The translations under genes and the position numbers were made by a program. This document shows, one piece after another, positions 33,741-58,790 of a stretch of DNA of 64,000 nt. The stretch is taken from positions 907,501 to 971,500 of the forward strand of contig WPIO01000111.1 in the NCBI GenBank assembly GCA_009760855.2, written 5' to 3'. The notes under the pieces were generated by a model that made no database searches, had not been told where the DNA came from, and saw only the letters and a program-made list of their open reading frames with translations. This DNA is from Cristatella mucedo. Taxonomy: Eukaryota > Bryozoa > Phylactolaemata > Cristatellidae. Numbering within the stretch: position 1 is the first letter of the stretch; each line of letters opens with the position of its first letter.

Positions 33741-34469
33741 GAGCATCCTGAATGGTAGAGAGAAATGGAGAGTATGCATACACACGGTAAGATGTGCTAG
33801 AGAACAGAGAATGAGTGGAGCATGAAAGAGCTCGCGATGCGATGTGCAATGCATATCTGACTAAGTGCAAAGGCTGCACTAAGCCACCGGCGGCTTGAGG
33901 CCTCGGTGCTTCCGGCTGACGTTGCAGCTGGTCCTCCGGAGGACACAACAAAAGGCATCTGAGCTGATTTACTGGCATTGCCTCTTCCTATCGCTAGAAT
34001 CAAATGTTGACCATTCTTTCTATGAAAGACTCCGAAAAAGTGACAATCAAACCTCCCAGAATTGCCTTCCTATTCAAATGCGAGCACTGCAGCTGAAAGG
34101 GAATTGCTGCTCCGGCCTGCCGGATGCTTGCAAGCAGGGAAAGTCTATGGCTGTCCATGGCTGAGCCAAAGGGTTCGTGAAACAGCAGTAAGCCAAAACT
34201 AACCAATCGAACAGACGTAGTAGCTTATCGCAGTACCAAGCACCGTTGGCGGCAGCAGCAGCAGCAGCACCGTCACCAATGCCACCTTTGCTATCACCAA
34301 CTCTAGCACTTCTAACCAAATGAAAAAGTGTGTGCTCTTCTCTAGACTTTGCCGCACAAGCAAGAAGTAAGTGATTGATCAGCAACTCGCTCGCTCCCCA
34401 AGGTGGGCATCCATATGTCTAACTGTGCCGCCACACAGCCATCTCACGAAATGACCTATCGGCATCCGT
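33741..34469. other. No recognisable feature
   Basis: Holds (GCA)n at 34251-34270. Nothing else supported. Confidence 0.4.
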
Positions 34470-34625
34470 AATATCTCAGGATGCAAGGTGCTCGCTCTTC
34501 ACAACCGAGGTCGTAGGCTCGAATCCTACAGTGGGCGATCCTTGATTGCTAACTGCAAGCGAAGATGACAGCCGTGAAGGCTCTTCTGCTGCTATACAAA
34601 TGAGCCATTAAATCAGCTAATATTT
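34470..34625 (+). mobile_element. SINE2 copy
   Basis: Degenerate A-box side, 'accgaggtcgtaggctcgaa' B-box region, 'tcctacagtgggcgatcctt', 'aaggctcttctgctgctata', 'aaatcagctaatattttt'. Confidence 0.85.
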
Positions 34626-34894
34626 TTATTGTTATAATCAAGGTATTGCAACAATGGCATGCAGATTTGCTGAGTGTTTTAAGAAAGCTAAGCTATTCGG
34701 AGTAGGAAATCAGATGAGACGCCATGCAGAAAAGAAACCAGATCGAGCATCGTCGAGGAGACTCCAGAGATGCCGCGGTATACAAAATAAAGAAACATGC
34801 CGAGCTAGGCTTCGGTGGCTACTGGCAGCAAGAAGTAGTTACTGCACACATGTGGGCAGGCATTTCTGCATAGGTAGCAGGGCTCTAGCCCACG

Positions 34895-35012
34895 TGATTG
34901 ACGATGCAGCTCAAGAGTCACTCGGACTATCAGTGCACTAGAAAAATCCATTGCATAACACCCATTTGGTACATGCTAGTTTGCAGAGTTGAAAACAGCT
35001 ATACATTACATT
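34895..35012 (+). mobile_element. LINE B 3' end, short
   Basis: 'attgcataacacccatttgg', 'gcagagttgaaaacagctat', ending 'acattacattaaa'. Confidence 0.65.
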
Positions 35013-35169
35013 AAAACGTGGCAGCACATTTGGTATACTAAAAACAGTACTAGCTTCTAATCTGGCCATGTCAGCCGGTCATACACAGAACCTTCTGGAT
35101 TTTACTGCAGTAACCAAAAGGGGAGTCTGGTGAGCCGTTTTACCTCGACAGCTTCCTGGCTTGTTTTCC

Positions 35170-35364
35170 TAATTATCCAAGCCATTATCTGCTTCGGATT
35201 TAGATCTGCCTCTTTTGCATAGCGACAGAAGAGCCTTTATGGCTATCACTACCGCTTGCAGTGGCAGTAAAGAATCTCTCACTGCAGGATTTGAGCCCAC
35301 GACTTCGGGACCGAGGTCGTGAATAGCAACTACCTTACCTAGTGTGCCATCACGGCTCACCAAA
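35170..35364 (-). mobile_element. SINE2 copy, antisense
   Basis: 'tttgcatagcgacagaagag', 'cctttatggctatcactacc', rc B box 'ggatttgagcccacgact', rc A side 'accttacctagtgtgccatc', 'acggctcacc'. Confidence 0.9.
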
Positions 35365-35374
35365 AATTACGAGC

Positions 35375-35687
35375 TGATTTAAGTTATTTTGCATAACGAC
35401 AGAAGAGCTTTTACGGTTATCACCCCTGCTTGCACGGGTGATAAAGAATCGCCCACCGCAGGATTCGAACCCACGACCTCAGGACAGAGGTCGTGGAAAA
35501 GCAACCGCCCTTACCTAGTGTGCCATGCCAAGCTGGTTTGGTCTAGCGGTTAAGGTTCTCGCCCCGACCAAGGTCTGACTGAGGTCGTGGGCTCGAGCTC
35601 CGAGGCACATGTGAAGTGCCTGAACAGAGATTAAGTTCTCTTGGGGCGCTATATAAATGAATTATAATATATTATCACGGCTCACCT
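35375..35687 (-). mobile_element. SINE2 copy split by SINE1
   Basis: Body 35375-35525 ('gcataacgacagaagagctt', rc B box 'ggattcgaacccacgacctc', 'ttacctagtgtgcca'). The last bases of the element, 'tcacggctcacc', are displaced to 35675-35686 by the SINE1 copy between them. Confidence 0.85.
35526..35673 (+). mobile_element. SINE1 copy nested in SINE2
   Basis: 'tgccaagctggtttggtcta', 'gcggttaaggttctcgcccc', B box 'gggctcgagctccgaggcac', tail 'tgcctgaacagagattaagt', 'tctcttggggcgctatataa'. One of the best preserved SINE1 copies. Confidence 0.92.
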
Positions 35688-36900
35688 TCTGCTAGGATGG
35701 TTTACCGAACTACCAAATTAACCAAACCCACACTGTTGGCAAAGTTAAGAGTTGAAAGCAATTAATTTTCGGAATTTCTAACAAAATAGGTTGCAATGCT
35801 AAAAGGTCATCTCGGAGTGGCAGCTGCGTAAGATGTGTTAAAGCCAGCTCTGTTAAATTCATTTTCTGAATCAATCCTTAATTAGAAAATAAAATCAATA
35901 TTAGACATGGGAGGGTAGGAATATAGCTACAAGAGAGAGTATCAATCATGTCGCACTAGCCGGGGAATGATTGACAGAGTGGCTCTCGGTTGAGATATAA
36001 AATCCAACCTGCCGATGATGGCTTCCAGGGGACACCCATGCGTGATGAGCTTACCACGGAGCACAAATGAGCAATTTCTGCAAAAACCACTATTGAATCA
36101 AGACACTGAAGACTCATGGACTAGCTTCACTTATATGTGCCAGCCTGATAGCCCATCTGGCTCAGGAATTCTGAGCCAGGTTGAGCCAGACGTTTCAGAA
36201 TTAAAGGTGATAACGGAAAAGTCCAGGCAGAGGCCCCTATGTGAGGCATGCTGTGCATGAGCGAAAATCCCACATCACAGCAAAGCTACCTGCGCTCCAT
36301 CAATATTTTGCAGTAACCATTTGTTGGTGCTCGCTCCTCAGTAGACCAGACCAGCTGCCATATGCAGATGAGCTATCAGAAGTGTAAAGCAGCCTTTTCG
36401 AGTCAATCTGGTTACGAAGTGCATGCTAGTAGTTCGCTCGTGCATGTCAGGCTTTGCTTGGCCATCACGTGAGTACAAGGATATACGGACGTGATAGCAG
36501 CCAAACTGCCGACACACAGAGCCTGACACTGTGGCAGCGGCAGCAGCGAGGCACGAGCTGTTGATGGCAAAGTGCAATCGCAATACATGACGTCTATTCT
36601 GAGCCTAAATATGAGTAGCAAACTTCCAAATTACTTGTACTTCTCATTCGTCGGCCTACGCGTGCAATACATTCTCATAATTTATGGACATCCACACGGA
36701 AAAATGTTTCCAATTGCGGCGACTAAACGTTTTAAGATCCATTGCTTCAAACTAGATAGAGAGACTCTGGGCTTCATCAAGCAGACTCGGAAAGACGTGC
36801 AGAGTGGTTTTTTGCTGACACTTCCGGCATCACTAGCTCATGCCGACCAGTGTCGTGCTACTACACGCAGCCGGCATGCTGCACGATCGTCATCAAACGT
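35688..36900. other. No recognisable feature
   Basis: No supported gene or known repeat. Confidence 0.4.
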
Positions 36901-36912
36901 TGGGAGGAGAGA

Positions 36913-36968
<56 letters not shown>

Positions 36969-36992
36969 GGAGAGAGAAAGAGAGAGAGAGGC
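36901..36992. repeat. (GA)n microsatellite
   Basis: GA-rich tract with GGGA interruptions. Confidence 0.95.
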
Positions 36993-37644
36993 AGGATTGA
37001 GCCACAGACCGTGTGTGCTGCCTATAGCTGTCTGATTGTCACACTTAACGTAGACAGCTATAAGCAGAGCAAGGTCGGCAGCTGAAATCGACTTAAGTTG
37101 ACATTGGAGAAGTAGGGTTACACCTTAGCTACAGGATACTGCCCTGAAGGATTCAAATTTTGGCAGTCTGGCAGGTTTCCTTATGCAATAAAAAATAGTA
37201 CAGAATCAGATTAAACTCAGTCTAGCTGGCTGCACCAGTGGCTGATTAGGAGAGGGGGGGGGTCTAACTGGCCAATACAGTTACACAAATTAACCGACAT
37301 CCTTGGAGTCAGGTAAGGTGAAACTGTAGTCACTGGATAGCTGTCAACATCTAACCCTGTCCAAGCAGCCGGCTCCTACTAAAAGCCGGCCTGCAGCTAG
37401 AGAGCTGAAATTAGGCTGGCTGCACTGTACACTTCGTACTCAGCTCTTATACGTCTGGAATCACTGAAACTTGCTGCATATGCATATCCTAGCCGGAGCA
37501 GGGAGCATGAGGTGATGAGCCCCAACGAGTCACCTTCGGGCAGTTGCAGGGAGATGGGGCAAAGGGGGAGGGGAAGAAAAAGACTGCTGAGCCGGCACAA
37601 ATGGCTGGCACACCCGGCTTTGGGTCTGGGTGATGCAGCAGCAG

Positions 37645-37705
<61 letters not shown>

Positions 37706-38119
37706 GCCGGCGACTGCTTTACCGGCTGCCGAGTGCTAATCATCGTATCACGGTCCTCTGCTCGGCGGAAAGCATGCGGCTCTGTCCCTGGGCGAAAGGC
37801 CAGGCTGTTGCTATGGCTGAAGCACTGGATCTCCACGTCGCAAAACCGATGCGATGAGGGCGCTGGCAGAAAGAGGAAGAGCTAGGGCAGGCCCCAAAAG
37901 AGTGCGGCTCTGCGGCGGCAGCAGCAGCAGTCTGCCGGAAGCAGCACCGGAAGCGAGAGCAAAGAGCAAGAGGATTAGGAATGACGGGTAAGATGGGGCA
38001 GCGAAGAAAACAATCAAAGCAGCTCCTGGCAAGCCATCGTGCTGCCTGCCGGCCTTCTCGTCCTCCGTTCATCAGGTGAGCAGAGGACCGAGGAGCTCCG
38101 AAGAAAGCCGCTGCTTTTC
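36993..38119. other. Downstream of the TLCD gene; (CAG)n at 37632-37703
   Basis: No gene supported. The CAG tract (about 24 units, one CAG to AAG change near the start) gives poly-Q, poly-A and poly-L frames, none with a believable protein around it. Confidence 0.6.
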
Positions 38120-38125
38120 TTTATT
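38120..38125 (-). terminator. Candidate polyadenylation signal AATAAA
   Basis: AATAAA on the minus strand, about 515 bases past the TLCD stop codon. First clear one downstream; use is inferred. Confidence 0.45.
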
Positions 38126-38638
38126 ATAGAGCAAGAGATTATCACAATGCCTTTGACATGCCTCGAGCTGCCGCTTCCGGTGCCGCTGCTGCCGCCACTG
38201 CCGCAGCCGGAGATGCAGGGTGCCGCGATGCATAGGCTGCAGTGGCATGCCATTTGCAGTTCAAGCCATGGGTGAGCGCTCGATCATTGTCATCGGACGA
38301 TGCCGAAAGTGGATCGTGAGCACAGCTGCCGGCAGAGTAGCAAAGTCACAATCGAGGACAGCCAAACAGAAAATCGCCAGCTGCTGCGAGCAGCATGTGG
38401 CTGCCACCAGGAGCCATCAAGCCCAGCCCCGGGTCATATAGGAGCATCGCCAGCGCAAAATAGCACAAGTGGTCCGGCCCGGGCCGATCAGTCAGCAGAA
38501 TGTTCAGCTGCTGCAGCTGCTGCCATATGCTGAGTGTGGCGCCCAGAGCCGCTGCTCTTCGGCAGTGCACCGGAGGAGGAGGGCTGGGGTTCAACGTCCG
38601 GTCCGACCGACGTCCGGCCCAACCGAATGGTGGTACTC

Positions 38639-53559
<14,921 letters not shown>

Positions 53560-54009
53560 CCGCTCGCTTCGGACGTTCGCGACACTGCACTGCTCAACGA
53601 ACGCCGCCCCTACTAATCAGGGAAGCATCTCTGCAGCGAGCCAAAGGCCGCCGCGCAAGACGACGGAGGTGGCCGACCTTCGGAGTGTCGGCCCGAATTT
53701 ACGTAATGGCCTCTAGCTATGCGAACGGCGATTGGCGGAAAGTGCGTGGTGTAACACGCCCATCGCCTCGCTTTAGCATCCTGGCAACCGCGTCCCGCTC
53801 TCGTGGACTGACTCGCAGGAAACGCGCTCCGGCTTTCTGTTCACGAAAGCCGCTCCGGCTCGCGAGGTACCTTTTCTGCGTCGCTGAATTAGGTATATTC
53901 AAGGCACAATATAAATCTAATTGCGTACCTCAGGAAGCACCGTAGCTTTAGCGGCAGTCTCTCTGATTTGAACCCGGCAGGCAGCGGAGTTTCTTCTGCG
54001 TGAATGAAA

Positions 54010-54125
54010 ATAATGATAAATAAAATAATGTATAATAATAATGGGCTAATGTATGGGCTTTGTATGGCACCCTCAAATAACTGAATATCCTTCTAGGCAA
54101 TTTAAACATGATGCATAGAAAGCAT
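54010..54125 (-). mobile_element. LINE A hairpin end, decayed
   Basis: 'gtataataataatgggctaa', 'gcaccctcaaataactgaat', 'atccttctaggcaatttaaa'. Confidence 0.55.
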
Positions 54126-54289
54126 TATTTTGCTTGAATGACTGGCACAGCTTCCCGATACGCTAACCAAGCGTTGACAGCGTGGAACGGATGACCGTGC
54201 CGGACACGGGGAAAGCACCATGCAGTGGATATTGCAGCACTTGCAGACTCTTGCTGGTGTCTCACTCTCCGATGAGGGAAACGTCACTG

Positions 54290-54432
54290 GATATATAATT
54301 TTAATTTATTTTCATAGTTCCCTAAGAGAACTTAATCTCTATTCAGCAAGTGCTTCACATATGCCACAGGGCTCAAGCCCTCGACCATGGCCAGACCTCG
54401 GTCGGGGCGAGCACCTTTACCGCCGGACCAAA
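54290..54432 (-). mobile_element. SINE1 copy, antisense
   Basis: 'ctaagagaacttaatctcta', 'cttcacatatgccacagggc', rc B box 'gggctcaagccctcgacc', rc A side 'cacctttaccgccggaccaa'. It runs directly into the CA array. Confidence 0.85.
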
Positions 54433-54445
54433 TCATATACACAAG

Positions 54446-54482
54446 CACACACACACACACACACGCAGCACACACACACACG

Positions 54483-54540
<58 letters not shown>
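54446..54540. repeat. (CA)n microsatellite
   Basis: Same CAGCA interruptions as the array ending at 41262. Confidence 0.95.
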
Positions 54541-54814
54541 ACAACCCGTGCCTTAAAGTAAGCGTGTCAACTTCGGCTCGACCATTCGGAGATAGACAGG
54601 AAGCTTGCCGATAGTCATGTAGACGTCAGAGCACTAAGCAACAAGCCGAGGGCTTGCAAGCAGTGGCCGTGTGTGTGGCTTGGTCTGCTAGCTGAAAATA
54701 CAGAGAGGAATAGCACTCAACTCTTCTGGTTTCCCCATTCAGGCAGCTGTGCTCAAGTGTTTTTTTAGCGTGGGTTAGGAAGGGCTCATTCAATGCTGTC
54801 AACCAGCACAAAGC
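54541..54814 (+). repeat. Duplicated 280-bp segment, copy 2
   Basis: Partner of 41263-41541, same strand, only a T-run length difference and one or two substitutions seen. It lies upstream of TLCD exon 1; copy 1 lies in intron 2. Confidence 0.9.
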
Positions 54815-54939
54815 TCTTGCACTTGGAATTTCAACAATTTAAACCAGGTTTATTTACACACGCTGATCCGCAATTAATTTAATGCGGCGAAGAATTGCAA
54901 CAGCGAAAAGCGAAAGCAGCCACAAAGCTGCGACAGTTG

Positions 54940-55205
54940 ACCGCCGCCGAGTTTCACTGTCGGCTGCGGCGGCAGTCGGATTGGTACGCTTCACCTTTTC
55001 GCAGAGTCGCGAGCGCTCTCCTTTTACTGGCAATGCAGACCACGAAACTGCACTCGTCAGTCCATAAAACTTGAGTCCAGCCGTAAGTAGTGCAGTGGGC
55101 GTGGTCGTGGACACGCTTGAGAGACGGTCTTTTTCGTGCCACTCCGCAAGCGAAGGCTTTCGCTTGGCGATCTTTCTAAATATATCAGCTGACGTGTCAG
55201 CTGTA
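54940..55205 (-). pseudogene. Tc1/mariner-like transposase relic
   Basis: Minus strand: IAKRKPSLAEWHE near 55175, KRVHDHAHCTTYGWTQVLWT then DECSF near 55110-55045, and RKGEAYQSDC near 55000. WTDE with a following GEAY block is the pattern around the second catalytic aspartate in Tc1-type transposases. Frameshifts lie between blocks. No inverted repeats found. The class is fairly sure, the boundaries are not. Confidence 0.5.
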
Positions 55206-56079
55206 TTCTACCCCCCCTCCCGCTACTAGCACCGTCTCTGCTCACCGCTGTCTCCTCCCCTACTACCAGCAGTGGATCTGTTTGCAACTGTCGCCTCCGC
55301 CCCCCTACTAGCAATGCAGTGTAATGTATCTACGTGTAGCGCCGCGGGAAGCAAGCCTCCGGCGGCGCAGTGTATCTGGGTCAACCACCTTTCCTGGCAG
55401 TTATCGCTAGCGACTGAAGCAGCTCCCGGAACGACACCTGCCTGCGGCCCCTGAAGAGCCAATTATCCTTTAGAGCAAAGTCTTACCTTCGCGTCGTATT
55501 CTTTGGGGTGACCTGAGCGCGATCTAAGAGCCATTCTTCTGTGCGTGTTTTAAGCTTTTCCAGATTGTAGGTAACTGCTCTGCGGATGATTTTAAGAGTC
55601 CGCGCCACTACTAGGTCGCTCGGGACTATCTCATGAAAGGCCTGCAGTCACCCTTTCTTTACGTCGCCGATCGTTGATCTCCGACGCATGCTGGACTTGG
55701 TGCCAAATTGAGCCTGAAGAAGACGGCTCCCTGCCCTAAAGCATGGAACGACCTCCCCTCGGCGGCCTCCTCAGCAATTTCGCAGACATGTGAAAGCTCT
55801 TTCGGAACAAACAGCTAAATTATTGCAACCGTGTTAGTCCCTAGCACTGCCGTGTTTAAATGCCCAAAATCCATAGTAACCATCTGACTTTTTGCAGTTT
55901 TAAATCACACTGTGCACTGGTTACATGCGACAGCCGTTCTATTTCGGGATAGGTGGTCGCAGTTTAATGGAGCCATTGGTTGGACTTGGTTCTTCTGCTC
56001 TATCTGACCGACTCGTTCATTTTTAGTGGTGGAACACGACTTTTGCGTTTGGGTTTATATATTATTTATACATAAATTC

Positions 56080-56081
<2 letters not shown>
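55206..56081. other. Unassigned, with a LINE C-terminal scrap at 55735-55830
   Basis: Plus-strand PKAWNDLPSAASSA, then in another frame QFRRHVKAL: the end of a non-LTR RT protein of a third type, unlike LINE A or B. The rest shows nothing I can name. Confidence 0.5.
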
Positions 56082-56379
<298 letters not shown>

Positions 56380-56385
56380 GATATA

Positions 56386-56735
56386 TAAATGGAGAACAGC
56401 AAGGGACCAAGTACAGACCCTTGAGGGACTCCACAAGTGACCCTTCTCATGTCTGAGACCTGACCCCCACACGACACGGATTGAACACGATCAGACAAGT
56501 ATGATTTAAATCACGCCAGTGCTTCGTCTGCCAGACCGATCGTTTTTCGCAATCGTTCAAGCAGAACTTCGTGATCAATGGTATCGAAGGCAGCAGACAG
56601 ATCTAGCAGAGCTATGGCAGTGACATTCCGGTCGTCGTTGCCACGTAGAATGTCATTGTTAACACGGAGGAGAGCAGTTTAAGTAGAGTGCTGCCTCTTG
56701 AAACCTGATCTCAATTTATACGCATTCTCTGGGAA
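56386..56735 (-). mobile_element. LINE B, inverted 5' part of a copy
   Basis: Minus strand from 56735 down: [66 protein letters not shown] fingers and palm, ending just before the catalytic box. It abuts the GT array at 56377. Confidence 0.88.
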
Positions 56736-56737
56736 AA

Positions 56738-57812
56738 GTGATTAAGACCCATGGAATAGGACATCACTTCTATGCTGACGATACTCAGTTGTATTTGTCA
56801 TTTAAACCGTCGGAATCTGCTGCAGCAACTGAGAAACTGAATGCTTGCCTTGCCGATATTCGATCCTGGATGTCGGAAAACTTCCTGAAATTAAATGACG
56901 ATAAAACCGAACTGCTTCTCATAGGACACCCTAAGCGTGTGGCTGGATTAAAAGGCTTTGCTGTTCTAATAGGTGATGCTATTGTGCGACCTTCACCACA
57001 TGCTCGTAATCGAGGTGTCGTGTTCGACAGCTGCCTCAATTTTAAAAGCTTCATTCAGAAGACTGCCTCTACAGCTAGCCATCACATCCGACCCCTATCC
57101 AAGATTAGAAGCTGTCTCCCACAGTGGCTTGTAAAAAAATGTAACTAGCTCTTTAGTTCTGTCTCGGCTTGATTATTGTAATTCCCTTTTGGCTGGGCTA
57201 CCAAAGAAAGCTATTATGCCACTACAGCGGACTATGAATATGGCTGCAAGGCTGGTCTTCAAGTCCCAGCGGTTTGAGCACGTGTCACCTTTGCTGAAAG
57301 AGCTAGGATGGTTGCCGGTTGAGCGAAGGATACAGAGCAAAGTTCTTACGCTGACCCACAAGGCCCGCCACGGCTTGACTCCTTCGTACCTAGCTGAACT
57401 GCGGCATCAGTTTCAGCCTGTTCGTGCCCTCAGGTCCCGTGTAACAATAAATTAGCTGTTCCATTCCTCCGCTCAAAGACAGTTGGCGACAGAAGCTTTA
57501 GCTCTGCAGGTCCTAGACTGTGGAACTCGCTTCCACAATTCTTACGCAACGACATCTACTCTCCAACTGCCGACTATGGCACATCTTTTTCAGTGGTCCT
57601 GAACTGCTACTTCTATGCTATTCACTACCTCAACTGCTCTCCTAAGTCTGCTATGCTTCCCTCTTTCTCTTTGTTGCGTGAGACGAAGTCTGTTGGCTAC
57701 CGAATGCGTACCGAAAGCCGCTTAGGCTGTGAGTGTGCTATACAAAACTCTCCTGCGTAACACCCACATGGTCTGTATGACTTTGTGGAGTTACTGACGG
57801 AGATACATACAT
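56738..57812 (+). mobile_element. LINE B, sense 3' part of the same copy
   Basis: Plus strand: GIGHHFYADDTQLYLSFKPS at about 56756, NFLKLNDDKTELLLIGHPKR, and the RT tail 57189-57455 (LLKELGWLPVERRIQSKVLT, LTHKARHGLTPSYLAELRH). It then has the B-type 3' end and (ACAT)n. It starts almost exactly where the inverted part at 56386 ends in element order. Best LINE B copy in the window; broken by frameshifts near 57140 and 57453. Confidence 0.9.
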
Positions 57813-58262
57813 ACACACATGTATACGCATACATATTAATATGCGTGTATATATAAACTGGTACGTCGAGGCATTTTTAAATGTACTGGCCATGAAAAAT
57901 ACAACAGGTCGTTAATGACATTGCAATTTTCAGAGCGTTTGATTAAAGCACACGAAGGACGGTATACACGAGACTGCCAGAAATGATAATAATAATAATA
58001 ATATTAATTTACTTGATAAAGCGCCCTCAGAAAACCTAATCTCTCTCTAGGCGTTATACATTTGCTGTAAAGTGAAATGCAATTGAATGGTGAGTAAAAT
58101 CATGCTTGAAAAAACAAACGAAATAAATAATATGGTTAGTGGTGACATGCACAGGGTCACCATGCAAATGTGGTTAGTGGCAGCATGCACAGTGTCAGCA
58201 CGCATAAGCACAAGATGGACGAATCACAGGGACCCACTAAATGCTGTCCTAACAGGCCGGTT

Positions 58263-58601
58263 CTGTGGTGTACCGGAGTGGGGGCAGGGGACATATGTCC
58301 CCAGGCGCTGAATCAGTTTCGCTGGATCAGCGGAGCTCCGAAATGGGTACCCAATACAGTCGACTCCGCTTATACGAATACGCTCGAGCCGGCAAATGGC
58401 CACTCTTGCAGGCGAAGTGTTCACATATGCGGAGTGAGACTTAAGCCAGAGTAAATCTGGGACGCGGAACTGATATCCATATGAGCGGAGTATTCCTATA
58501 TCCAATATTCTTACACGCGGAGTCGACTTACACGCGGAGACTGGGAAGCGCCATCCGTACTGTTCGTCCGCGGGCGCATAATAATCCTAGGAACGCCACT
58601 G
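58263..58601. mobile_element. Non-autonomous DNA element, hAT-like ends
   Basis: Left end 'ctgtggtgtaccggag', right end rc 'cagtggcgttcctagg', about 15-base imperfect inverted repeats. It contains the perfect palindrome GGGGACATATGTCCCC at 58287-58302. The CAGTGGCGT-type end is common to hAT MITEs. No clear 8-base target duplication. Confidence 0.4.
58357..58528. mobile_element. pogo/Tigger-like MITE, 172 bp
   Basis: Starts CAGTCGACTCCGC and ends GCGGAGTCGACT (12-base inverted repeats), with weaker complementarity further in. Flanked by TA on both sides (58355-58356 and 58529-58530). It is too short for a transposase. Confidence 0.75.
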
Positions 58602-58790
58602 GACGGATTTCTAGCTTCACTAAATTATGGTTCAGTCAGTTTTAGTGCGATGAAATAAGTTAGTAAAGTTTCCAGTCTTTAGAGGCATACGAGCTGAAGG
58701 CAGGCCCGACCTCTCCTCTGAGGGATCCGCGGCTGGTTAGAGGTACTACTAAACGATTTGAGTCACGGAAGCAAGCGATCGTAAGTGAAG

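Larger units (their letters stand above)
57985..58790 (-). mobile_element. LINE A split by DNA transposons
   Basis: (AAT)n tail, hairpin near 58017-58056 and UTR to 58252. After the insertion the RT tail continues, much decayed, from about 58630 ('tttccagtctttagaggcat', 'acgagctgaaggca'). Confidence 0.75.

Noticed and set aside
34654-34941. 95-codon frame as a host gene
   Set aside because: No motif, and it runs into a LINE B 3' end.
35526-35673. A tRNA gene (A and B boxes present)
   Set aside because: The head is degenerate, followed by a LINE-like tail, and present in many copies: SINE1. The same reasoning applies to SINE2 B boxes.
37512-37857. Poly-Gln, poly-Ala and poly-Leu frames at the CAG tract
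   Set aside because: No conserved flanking protein sequence, no splice context; the tract is open in several frames.
53685-53945. A divergent gene sharing the TLCD promoter
   Set aside because: The frame has no recognisable motif and lies in CpG-rich DNA where open frames are frequent by chance.
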